From: Chitinophaga sp. CF418
GTDB taxonomy: Bacteria; Bacteroidota; Bacteroidia; Chitinophagales; Chitinophagaceae
NCBI RefSeq assembly: GCF_900142925.1
Contig: NZ_FRCN01000016.1
Span: 124,001-188,000, forward strand
Direction of reading: 5' to 3'
Length of the DNA: 64,000 nucleotides
Shown here: positions 26,257 to 34,752 of the stretch, piece by piece
How the letters are laid out: every line of letters begins with the position of its first letter
Position numbering within the stretch: position 1 is the stretch's first letter
The notes under the pieces: generated by a model
Database searches by the model: none
What the model saw: the letters and a program-made list of their open reading frames with translations, nothing else
Told to the model about the DNA's origin: nothing
Translations under genes and position numbers: made by a program

Positions 26257-28440
26257 ATGAAAACCAGATCTTTCTTTTCCCTCGTCGGGATGTTATGTCT
26301 TCGCACTACCCTCCTGCTGACATTAACATTTGCAACTGCGGACGCAGTGCTGGCTCAGGCCACAGTACCCTTCACATTACAAAACAACTCATCGTACGCC
26401 GATGGGAATATCTATGTAGCCGTTGTTGGAATTGTCAACGGCAATCATGTATGGATCAATCCGAAAACCAGTGCCGTCAACCTGATGAGCGTGTCCAACA
26501 ACACAGTACCCGGACCGGTCATCAACGGAAATATGGGACCGGGAAACAACGGGTTATATGCTAACTGTTTTGCTAAGCTTAGCGAGATCCCCAACAAGAT
26601 TATCAACATTCCCGGTATTGCAGGATGTCGTATTCTGATCTCCTTCAATTCACAGCTGTATCTCTATTTCTTCGGTGCTTCCGGCGCACCGAGTGGTTAC
26701 GCAGCGCCCAACCTGTCCAATCCGACAGACCCTAACCAGGGTATCCGGTTTGAGACAATCGAACTGACCAATGCCTCTAATGGTCTTTGGGTGAACACCA
26801 CGCGTGTTGATAGTTATCAATACCCAATGGGGCTCGAAGCCTGGGGCAATGGTGGCTTCTATCAAAAGGTAGGCGAAGTGATGACACACTCGCAGATCCT
26901 TTCACAGTGGCAGGCTACAGCGCCAGCTGAATTTGCCGGCTGCTACGAAGCGACTAATGGCATCATCAAATTCCCTTCAAAAACAACTGCCTTCCAGCCC
27001 GGAGGCGCACAGGGAAATTATTTTGGTTCTTACATCGATGCCATCTGGTCTAAGTACAGCAGTGGCAACCTGGTATTCAATGCAGGCGATGCCGGTACCT
27101 GGAGCGGCCGCGTATCAGGAAACGTATTCACCTTTACAAGAACGTCCGATGGACAGGTGGGCACTATTTCCAATAAACCTACCAACATTGAAGTGATGGA
27201 AGGCAGCGGCGTAATGGCCTCCGGCGGACAATTTGATAAGGTGGTGCAGGCACAGATCTGTGCAGCGATCAATCGTCATGCCATTAACCTGAATCTCGCT
27301 ACCGGTGCTACGCAGGACTTTGCTACTGCATCAGGGTATTATCAGACTTCCCCTTACAACTGGTATTGCAAATTCTGGCACCGCAGCGACATCAGCCTTA
27401 ACAGCCTGACTTATGCGTTTTGCTATGATGATGTGTTCAATCATTCATCAACAGTCAATGCTCCTTCACCACAGCGCGTAACTATTGCTATCGGTGGTTA
27501 TGCAGGCCAGACGCCAACCGGTCCGGTTATTACTTACAAGGATTGTAACTACGGAGGTACTGCAGTAGGTCTCAGTCCCGGAACGTATACGCTTAGTCAG
27601 CTGAATGCACTGGGTATCCAGAATGATGAAGTTTCTTCCATCAAAGTAACTTCAGGATATAAAGTAACTCTTTACCAGAATGACAACTTCAGTGGTTCAA
27701 CACTGGTGCTGACGGGAGACGATGAATGCCTGGTGGACAATAGCTGGAACGATGTGGCGACTTCTATCAAAGTAGAATCCAATACCACTTCCACTTCAAC
27801 TGTTATCCAGGCGGAGAGCTACAACTATATGGCTGGCATCGATGTAGAGGCAACAACAGATGCAGGAGGCGGTCAGAATGTGGGATGGATAGATGCAGGC
27901 GACTGGATGTCTTATGCTGTGAATATTCCTGTAACAGGTACTTACAGAGTGAGCTATCGCGTAGCCAGCCCTAATTCCAATATGTCCCTGAGACTGGAAA
28001 AAGACGCAGGCGCTACCCAACTGGGTTCTGTTGTGATACCTAATACCGGCGGCTGGCAGAACTGGACAGATGTGTCACATACGGTATCATTGCCTGCCGG
28101 AAGCTATGACATTGGTATTGCTACATCTACCGGCGGATTCAACCTTAATTACCTGACCATCACCAATGTTTCTTCCGCCAGAATAGCGATGCAGCAACAG
28201 CCTGCAGCGGAGCAAACTACGCTTGCACTGTCGCCCAATCCGGTGAAAGACCAGCTCTCCATCCGTGGTAATGATAAAGTAAGCACACTGCGTATCTATG
28301 ATATCAGCGGACGTGAAGTGATGAGGGTTAAAAATCCGGGTAGTACAATTAGTGTATCGTCTCTTCATGCCGGCGTGCATATTGTTGTGATAGAGCGTAA
28401 AGACGGTAGTCAGAAGCAGGTGAAGATATTAAAACAGTAG
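26257..28440 (+). CDS. GH64 beta-1,3-glucanase with crystallin-like and CBM6 domains, T9SS type A tail
   Basis: A 727-residue secreted enzyme. Signal peptide about 1-34 (...DAVLAQ). The GH64 domain (about 36-410) starts ATVPFTLQNNSSYADGNIYVAVVG and contains FETIELTNASNGLWVNTTRVDSYQYPMGLE, the typical substrate-cleft region with Asp, and NRHAINLNLATG. GH64 enzymes release laminaripentaose from beta-1,3-glucan. A beta/gamma-crystallin-like domain (about 421-508: YKDCNYGGTAVGLSPGTYT, LYQNDNFSGSTLVLTGDD), a CBM6-like domain (about 514-638: QAESYNYMAGIDVEAT...GWIDAGDWMSYAV) and a T9SS type A tail (about 652-727) follow. It acts extracellularly, probably on fungal cell walls or laminarin. Terminator at 28471-28513. 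Confidence 0.9.
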   Translation: MKTRSFFSLVGMLCLRTTLLLTLTFATADAVLAQATVPFTLQNNSSYADGNIYVAVVGIVNGNHVWINPKTSAVNLMSVSNNTVPGPVINGNMGPGNNGLYANCFAKLSEIPNKIINIPGIAGCRILISFNSQLYLYFFGASGAPSGYAAPNLSNPTDPNQGIRFETIELTNASNGLWVNTTRVDSYQYPMGLEAWGNGGFYQKVGEVMTHSQILSQWQATAPAEFAGCYEATNGIIKFPSKTTAFQPGGAQGNYFGSYIDAIWSKYSSGNLVFNAGDAGTWSGRVSGNVFTFTRTSDGQVGTISNKPTNIEVMEGSGVMASGGQFDKVVQAQICAAINRHAINLNLATGATQDFATASGYYQTSPYNWYCKFWHRSDISLNSLTYAFCYDDVFNHSSTVNAPSPQRVTIAIGGYAGQTPTGPVITYKDCNYGGTAVGLSPGTYTLSQLNALGIQNDEVSSIKVTSGYKVTLYQNDNFSGSTLVLTGDDECLVDNSWNDVATSIKVESNTTSTSTVIQAESYNYMAGIDVEATTDAGGGQNVGWIDAGDWMSYAVNIPVTGTYRVSYRVASPNSNMSLRLEKDAGATQLGSVVIPNTGGWQNWTDVSHTVSLPAGSYDIGIATSTGGFNLNYLTITNVSSARIAMQQQPAAEQTTLALSPNPVKDQLSIRGNDKVSTLRIYDISGREVMRVKNPGSTISVSSLHAGVHIVVIERKDGSQKQVKILKQ

Positions 28441-28470
28441 TAGTTTCGAACAACTGTTTATTTTAAATAG

Positions 28471-28513
28471 AAATACCCTGCATTCCTTGTCGGAGAGAGA
28501 TGCAGGGTATTTT
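28471..28513 (+). terminator. terminator after GH64 gene
   Basis: AAATACCCTGCAT / ATGCAGGGTATTT stem with a 16-base loop and T-rich 3' side, 31 bp after the stop. Confidence 0.85.
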
Positions 28514-28642
28514 ATTTTTCCTTTAGAAAAGTAGCACGTACCAGAGAGAATATTTACTATCTTACAGATAGATGCCAACCATTACCAGCGAGCATCAGCG
28601 TCAATATAATTGTTCGGGAGACAATATCAAGCAAGAAGCGTT

Positions 28643-31600
28643 ATGAAAAAATTGTTATACACTGGCCTGTATATCCTTTACCTTTCCTTTGTTACAGGTA
28701 TTGTCCATGCTGCTCCTAATCCGCCTATTCTCCATCTTGGCATTGAACAGGGATTATCCAACAATACCGTCCGCTGTATCATCCAGGACCATTATGGTTT
28801 CATGTGGTTCGGTACCTACGATGGTCTGAACCGTTACGATGGCCAGGGATTTAAAGTGTTCCGCAGTAAACCGAGCGACTCCAGTTCGCTTGTTAATAAT
28901 ATCATTACCGCCATCATTGAAGACCGTCACCATTACCTATGGATCGGCACCCGTCAGGGGCTTAGTCGCTATAACCCCTTGCTGGGGAATTTTACCAGTA
29001 TTGCTTATGGCCGGCCGGCTCAGAAAATAGCGACTGTGATCAGAAGTGTGGGAGCCGATAAAGACAACAATATATTTATTGGCACTGAAGGGCTGGGAAT
29101 GCTGCTTTGTACGCACGGAGCTACGGTGGCTACGGCTGTTCCCCTGGTCCTCGATGGGAAGCTCACCGGTAAATATGGGGTACATAGTATCCTGACCGAT
29201 GCAGAGAACCGCATCTGGGCGCTGGTGCAGAACAAGGGGCTGGCGCTGTATGACAGTACCACCCGTCAGCTGCGCCTGGTAAATACCGAACTGCCATCTG
29301 CGGCCTGTTTTGCCACAGATGGTAAAGATGTCTGGATCGGCGCCGGCGATGCTGTATATGCCTATAATATTGCCTCCCGGCAGGTGGCCAAAGTATTTGG
29401 AGGCGCGGCACAGTTGCCGGAGGTGCTTGCCCTCATGCTGACCAAAGACCGGCAACAGCTCTGGATCAGTACAGAGACGGGTAGTATTTATACCTGGAAC
29501 AGGCTGAGTGGGGAGGTAAATTATATCAAATCAGGAGAGGGGAGAGATGAGCTGACAGGGGGCGCTATTCACACTATGTATGAGGACAAGGCCGCGGGCA
29601 AATGGATTGGTACGCTACGCGGCGGGATCAATATTATCGGCCTGCAGAAAAGCCGCTTTCTGACCATTCGCCGGGAGCCGGGCAACAATAATACACTCTC
29701 CGGAAATGTGATTTCCTCCTTCTATGAGACGCCCGACAGCATTCTCTGGATCGGCACCGATGGTAATGGTCTGAACCGCTGGAACCGGCATAACAACACC
29801 TTTACGGCATATGTGCACAATCCCGGGGATCCGCATTCCCTGGCCGATAATTTTATCACCTGCCTGGCCGGCGATGACCAGCAGCATGTATGGGCGGCTA
29901 CTTTCACGAAAGGCATTCAGCGGTTTGATATAAAAGCACAGCAGTTTAAGCACTATGGTTGTATTAACCCAAATACCGGTGCAGAGAACAGGGTCGTATT
30001 TGTGTTGTATACCGACAGTAAGGGACAGCTCTGGGCTACCACCCTGCGTAGCACAGGTATCTATGGCGCCTTGTATCGCTACAATGCGGCTAAAGATGCT
30101 TTTGAAATGTTCGATGATAGTCTTTCCGATCTATTCTCCCTGCAGGAAGACAGCCAGGGGAATTTCTGGGGTGGCAACCTCACGCATCTGGTAAAGATCG
30201 ACAGGGTGAATCACCGGCATCAGTTCTTCCCTATTGGTCATACTGTCAGGGCTATCAGGGAGGAAGGAAAGCAATATCTCTGGGTTGGTACAGAAGGCGG
30301 CGGACTATTCCTGTTCGATAAGGTAAAAGGCGCTGTCATTGCCCGTTATACTACCGACAATGGCCTGTGTAATGATGCTGTCCTGAACCTGCTCGACGAT
30401 CATCATGGTAATCTCTGGGCCAGCACTTACAACGGACTGTCAAAGTTCAATATGGCTACCCGTACCTTCATCAACTATTACCAGGGGGATGGCCTGCAGA
30501 GTAACCAGTTCTTTTACAATGCAGCACAGCTACTCCGCTCCGGCGAAATGGCCTTCGGCGGTATCAAAGGTTTCAGCCTGTTCTATCCGGGCCAGATCAG
30601 GAGCGATCGTGGGCAACTGAACCTGGTGCTCACAGATATTTCCGTTAATAATTCTCCCCTGGAAAAGAATGCAAAGTTCATTGGGGAGGTAACAGATGAT
30701 GCGGTTCAATCTATTGAGGTGCCTTACAATGAAGCGGTCTTCTCGTTTTCCTTTACTGCGCTGGAATACGCTTCTCCAAGGAGGATCAGCTACGCCTATT
30801 ATATGGAAGGCTGGGATAAAGGGTGGAACAATGCCGGCAATGCACGCTCTGCTACCTATACCCACCTCAATGAGGGTTCCTATACCTTCCGCGTAAGATG
30901 TACCAATGCAGAGGGTATCCGGAATCCGCAGGAAATAGCGCTCAGCATTACTGTGCTGCCGCCATGGTACAGGAGCTGGTGGGCGTATCTGTTGTATACC
31001 GCTCTCTTGTCGGGCGGTGTTTACATGTATTTCCTCTATAAAATGCGTCAGAACCGTCTGAAGTATGAGATCCGCCTGGCGCATGTCAATGCACAGAAAG
31101 AAAAGGACCTGCATGAGAAAAAGCTTTCGTTCTTTACCCATATATCGCATGAATTCAGAACCCCGCTTACACTTATCATCAACCCGATCAGGGAGATGCT
31201 TTCCGCTGTGGAAGACGATAACGGACGTGAGGAGCTGAATACTGTATACCGTAATGCCCGCCGTTTATTAAGCCTGATAGATCAGCTGCTGCTGTTCCGC
31301 AAAGCAGATAGCGAGGCGGACACCCTGAAAGTGGTGCAGCTGGACTTTGCACATCTCTGTAAAGAGGTATACCTCTGTTTTATACAGCAGGCAAGGATCA
31401 AGAAGATAGACTATCGTTTCGATTGTCCTGATACACCTATTGAAATGTATGTAGACCGTGAGAAGATAGAGATCGTGCTTTTCAACCTTGTGTCGAATGC
31501 CATTAAGTTCACACCGCCTGGAGGTACAGTGGCCTTTACCGTACAGGAGAAGGATGACAGTGTACAGGTGGAGGTGTCGGATACAGGATGTGGTATTCCC

Positions 31601-32710
31601 CCGGAAGTGGGCGACCGCCTGTTCCATAAGTTCTACCAGGTTAAAACAGGGCAGACATCCGGAGGCTTTGGTATAGGGCTGTTTCTTGTAAAGCATTTTA
31701 TAGACCGTCATGGTGGTATGGTTGCCTATGAGAGCAAGGCAGGAGAGGGCACCCGTTTCCGTACTGTCCTGCTGAAAGGGAAAACGCATTTTGGCAGTGA
31801 AACCATCTTTACTGATATCCCTGAGGAATCCATTTTCCTGCGGGAGGAACTACCGGAAGACAATGTGCCGGAAAAGAAAGAGAACAGTCTGGCGATGCTT
31901 GTCACAGAAAGGCAGTCTATATTGATCATTGATGACGATGAAGAGCTGAGGAAGTATGTGGCGCTCCTGTTTGCCGACAGTTTTACTGTGCTGGAAGCAG
32001 CAAATGGTGAGGATGGCCTAAAACTGGCGGTCGATTCCCTACCCGATGCGATCATCAGTGATATTACCATGCAGGGCATGAGCGGTCTGGATGTCTGCGA
32101 GGCTATTAAAGGCAATGCAGCCCTGAGCCATATACCGGTGATCCTGCTGACGGCTACCACCTCCTCAGACATCCAGCTGAGAGGGATCGAAAGCGGGGCG
32201 GATGATTATATTACCAAGCCGTTTGAAAAAGACCTGCTGAAGGCCCGCGTGCTGGGTATACTGAGAAAGCGTAATACCCTGCAGCAGTATTTCTATAACG
32301 AGGTCACCCTGAAAAGGAATGATCTCAAGGTATCTGTAGAGTACAAGGAATTCCTGGACCGTTGTATTAAAATCGTGGAAGCGCACCTGGATGATGAGAA
32401 TTTCTCCATCCGCACCCTGGCGAGGGAGGTAGGTATGAGTCACTCGGGGCTCTATAAAAAGGTGAAATCAGTGTCCGGTCAGTCCATCAATGGTTTTATC
32501 CGTTTCATCCGTCTGCGCAAGGCGGCAGAGATCATGATCAGCACCGAGTATAATATCGGGGAGATTGCTTCCATGGTCGGCTTCAATAACATCAAATACT
32601 TCCGTCAGCACTTTAATGAGCTTTTCGGTATGCGGCCTTCCGAATATGTCAAAAAATACCGCCGTCCTTTCCATAACACCCACCATGTGAACATGAAAGG
32701 CGGTAAGTAA
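28643..32710 (+). CDS. hybrid two-component system sensor-regulator (HTCS) of the PUL
   Basis: A 1355-residue protein from the ATG at 28643 (MKKLLYTGLYILYLSFVTGIVHA signal). The periplasmic sensor is two seven-bladed propellers of Reg_prop repeats (many WIGT/DGLNRYD units, residues about 30-670), then a Y_Y_Y domain (about 690-765) and a membrane helix (about 780-800). The cytoplasmic part has HisKA with H836 (ISHEFRTPL), HATPase (LFNLVSNAIKFTPPGG, DTGCGIPPE, GGFGIGLFLV), REC with phosphoacceptor D1140 (IISDITM) and an AraC-type HTH (about 1237-1345). Such proteins bind oligosaccharides and activate their PUL. The GH97 and susC promoters share an operator-like block, the likely target. GH97 starts 112 bp downstream. 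Confidence 0.95.
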   Translation: MKKLLYTGLYILYLSFVTGIVHAAPNPPILHLGIEQGLSNNTVRCIIQDHYGFMWFGTYDGLNRYDGQGFKVFRSKPSDSSSLVNNIITAIIEDRHHYLWIGTRQGLSRYNPLLGNFTSIAYGRPAQKIATVIRSVGADKDNNIFIGTEGLGMLLCTHGATVATAVPLVLDGKLTGKYGVHSILTDAENRIWALVQNKGLALYDSTTRQLRLVNTELPSAACFATDGKDVWIGAGDAVYAYNIASRQVAKVFGGAAQLPEVLALMLTKDRQQLWISTETGSIYTWNRLSGEVNYIKSGEGRDELTGGAIHTMYEDKAAGKWIGTLRGGINIIGLQKSRFLTIRREPGNNNTLSGNVISSFYETPDSILWIGTDGNGLNRWNRHNNTFTAYVHNPGDPHSLADNFITCLAGDDQQHVWAATFTKGIQRFDIKAQQFKHYGCINPNTGAENRVVFVLYTDSKGQLWATTLRSTGIYGALYRYNAAKDAFEMFDDSLSDLFSLQEDSQGNFWGGNLTHLVKIDRVNHRHQFFPIGHTVRAIREEGKQYLWVGTEGGGLFLFDKVKGAVIARYTTDNGLCNDAVLNLLDDHHGNLWASTYNGLSKFNMATRTFINYYQGDGLQSNQFFYNAAQLLRSGEMAFGGIKGFSLFYPGQIRSDRGQLNLVLTDISVNNSPLEKNAKFIGEVTDDAVQSIEVPYNEAVFSFSFTALEYASPRRISYAYYMEGWDKGWNNAGNARSATYTHLNEGSYTFRVRCTNAEGIRNPQEIALSITVLPPWYRSWWAYLLYTALLSGGVYMYFLYKMRQNRLKYEIRLAHVNAQKEKDLHEKKLSFFTHISHEFRTPLTLIINPIREMLSAVEDDNGREELNTVYRNARRLLSLIDQLLLFRKADSEADTLKVVQLDFAHLCKEVYLCFIQQARIKKIDYRFDCPDTPIEMYVDREKIEIVLFNLVSNAIKFTPPGGTVAFTVQEKDDSVQVEVSDTGCGIPPEVGDRLFHKFYQVKTGQTSGGFGIGLFLVKHFIDRHGGMVAYESKAGEGTRFRTVLLKGKTHFGSETIFTDIPEESIFLREELPEDNVPEKKENSLAMLVTERQSILIIDDDEELRKYVALLFADSFTVLEAANGEDGLKLAVDSLPDAIISDITMQGMSGLDVCEAIKGNAALSHIPVILLTATTSSDIQLRGIESGADDYITKPFEKDLLKARVLGILRKRNTLQQYFYNEVTLKRNDLKVSVEYKEFLDRCIKIVEAHLDDENFSIRTLAREVGMSHSGLYKKVKSVSGQSINGFIRFIRLRKAAEIMISTEYNIGEIASMVGFNNIKYFRQHFNELFGMRPSEYVKKYRRPFHNTHHVNMKGGK

Positions 32711-32711
32711 G

Positions 32712-32749
32712 GCGAAAAATATACCCCTTTTTTCCGAATCCGTTCCCCT
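32712..32749 (+). promoter_or_regulatory. candidate HTCS operator, GH97 promoter
   Basis: The block begins GCGAAAAATA, then TACCCCTTTTTTCCGAAT, then CCCCT at 32745. The same elements occur before susC at 41093-41130 with identical offsets (0, 23, 33 for GCG, CGAAT and CCCCT). Two CCCC half-sites lie 21 bp apart here, about two helical turns, as expected for a dimeric AraC-type domain. The -7 element follows at offset 58. Confidence 0.6.
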
Positions 32750-32769
32750 CGGGCGCTACCCGTGCCGGG

Positions 32770-32777
32770 TATTTTTG
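32770..32777 (+). promoter_or_regulatory. -7 element TATTTTTG of GH97 unit
   Basis: TATTTTTG matches TAnnTTTG; 45 bp before the GH97 ATG. No -33 TTTG is visible, consistent with an activator-dependent promoter. Confidence 0.6.
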
Positions 32778-32822
32778 TATGAAGTGAAAAACTGAACAAA
32801 ATACCGGGATACGGAGAATTAC

Positions 32823-34727
32823 ATGAAAGGATATTTGCTCTTCTTCGGCATGTTGATAGCGACCACGTGCTATGGACAATCAGCCGCACCCATAACAGGC
32901 TCAATGGCGACAGTGCAGTCGCCTGATAATAATCTTAGCGCCAGGTGCTACCAGGTAAAGGAAAGCTATGGCAATACACTGTACTATGAAGTGACTTATA
33001 AAGGCAGGACAATTATCAGGCCTTCTGCACTCGACATACGGTTGGACAATCACATTACCGAAAATGCCATGGCGCTGAAGGTGGATACTTTCACCCGCTG
33101 GACCGCCAATCTTGTGGTGACGAATATCAGCAGCAGTACCTACGATACCAGCTGGCAACCTGTGGCCGGGGAGCAGTCTATTATACGCGATCATTACAAT
33201 GCTATCACCATATCCTTGCAAAAGGACAACAATTCTGACTACCTGATGAATATCGAGATGCGTGCCTATAACGAAGGCATTGCGTTCCGGTATTACTTCC
33301 CCGAAAATGCAAAGGGTTCTTACTATCGTATTACTGTGGAGCATACGGAGTTTGCCCTTCCGGAAGGCGTTACCGCCTTCCACGCATTATGGGGGCAGGC
33401 AAAATATCAGGAACTGCCACTGCACAACTGGCCTGGTCCGGCAGAACGTCCGCTGACGCTGAAACTGCCTGGTGGTCTTTATGCTTGCCTGGCCGAAGCG
33501 CAGATGGTAGATTATACAAAAACAAGGTTCTCCCTGAGTCCTGACAAACCGAATACGATCGTAACGGATCTCTATAATTCTGCTGATCTTATTTCACCAT
33601 TTGCCACTCCCTGGCGGGTGATCATGGTGGCCGAACGTCCTGGTGCGCTGCTGGAGAACAACAGCATCCTGCTGAACCTGAACCCGCCATCACGCATTAC
33701 CGATACCGGCTGGATAAAACCCGGTAAGATCATGCGGGTAATGACACAGACAACTGCTATCGCAAAGGAACATATAGACTTTGCTGAGAAGCATCACCTG
33801 CAGTATATCCTCTTTGACTGGAAATGGTATGGCAATGCATTCAGCTTTAGTTCTAACGCTACCAAAGTAGCTATTCCTGACTTCGACCTTCCTGCTATCA
33901 TACAGTATGGAAAAACGAAGGGGATTGGTATATGGTTATATGTGAATCAGCAGGCCTTGCTGGCACAGTCAGATTCGCTGTTCCGCGTATACAGGCAGTG
34001 GGGCGTAAAAGGTGTAAAGTTTGGCTTCGTGCAGGTAGGCTCCCATCGCTGGACCACCTGGCTGGAAGATATGTTCAGGAAAGCTGCCGAAAGCCACATC
34101 ATGGTGAACGTGCACGATGAATGGCGCCCTACCGGCGAGCAGCGCACCTGGCCTAATCTTATGACGGCAGAGGGTATTCGTGGTAATGAGGAAATGCCTG
34201 ATGCTACGCACAATACTGTGTTGCCCTTCACGCGTTTTATTGCCGGTCCGGCAGACTATACTATCTGCTATTACGATCCCCGCATAAAGACCACGCACGC
34301 ACATCAGCTGGCCCTGGCGGCTGTGTATTATAGTCCCCTGCAAACCCTTTTCTGGTATGATAATCCGCAGTTGAGCAATGGTGAGCCTGAGCTGGAATTC
34401 TGGGACCACATACCTGTTACCTGGGATGAAACCCGCGTACTGCAGGGTGCTCCGGGAGCATATGTCGTAGTGGCGCGCAGGAAAGGAGAGGAATGGTTTA
34501 TCGGCGGCATTGGCAACAATGCCTCAAGGGACGTGCGACTACCATTTGATTTTTTACCCAAAGGAAAATCCTTTACCGCAAAAATATATACGGATGATTC
34601 AACTGTTCGCACCAACACAAAAGTGAAGGTGGAACAGCGAAAGGTAAATGCTGCAACAGTCACGGATTTTAAGCTGTCCGCTTCAGGCGGATTTGCGGTG
34701 TGGGTCTATCCTTCGGACCCCGGATAA
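32823..34727 (+). CDS. GH97 family alpha-glycosidase
   Basis: A 634-residue protein with a signal peptide (MKGYLLFFGMLIATTCYGQ). It has the GH97_N beta-sandwich (about 25-270), the catalytic TIM barrel (about 285-530, with KEHIDFAEKHHLQYILFDWKWYG, VKGVKFGFVQVGS and MVNVHDEWRPTGEQRTWPNLMTAEG) and GH97_C (about 535-634). The family splits into inverting alpha-glucosidases (SusB-like) and retaining alpha-galactosidases. The segment HDEWRPTG, where SusB-type enzymes have a Glu after His, points to the retaining type. Periplasmic or lipid-free outer location. It is first gene of a unit with the lyase at 34753, 25 bp downstream. Confidence 0.92.
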   Translation: MKGYLLFFGMLIATTCYGQSAAPITGSMATVQSPDNNLSARCYQVKESYGNTLYYEVTYKGRTIIRPSALDIRLDNHITENAMALKVDTFTRWTANLVVTNISSSTYDTSWQPVAGEQSIIRDHYNAITISLQKDNNSDYLMNIEMRAYNEGIAFRYYFPENAKGSYYRITVEHTEFALPEGVTAFHALWGQAKYQELPLHNWPGPAERPLTLKLPGGLYACLAEAQMVDYTKTRFSLSPDKPNTIVTDLYNSADLISPFATPWRVIMVAERPGALLENNSILLNLNPPSRITDTGWIKPGKIMRVMTQTTAIAKEHIDFAEKHHLQYILFDWKWYGNAFSFSSNATKVAIPDFDLPAIIQYGKTKGIGIWLYVNQQALLAQSDSLFRVYRQWGVKGVKFGFVQVGSHRWTTWLEDMFRKAAESHIMVNVHDEWRPTGEQRTWPNLMTAEGIRGNEEMPDATHNTVLPFTRFIAGPADYTICYYDPRIKTTHAHQLALAAVYYSPLQTLFWYDNPQLSNGEPELEFWDHIPVTWDETRVLQGAPGAYVVVARRKGEEWFIGGIGNNASRDVRLPFDFLPKGKSFTAKIYTDDSTVRTNTKVKVEQRKVNAATVTDFKLSASGGFAVWVYPSDPG

Positions 34728-34752
34728 AAGCCTTTATTAAAACCCACGATTT

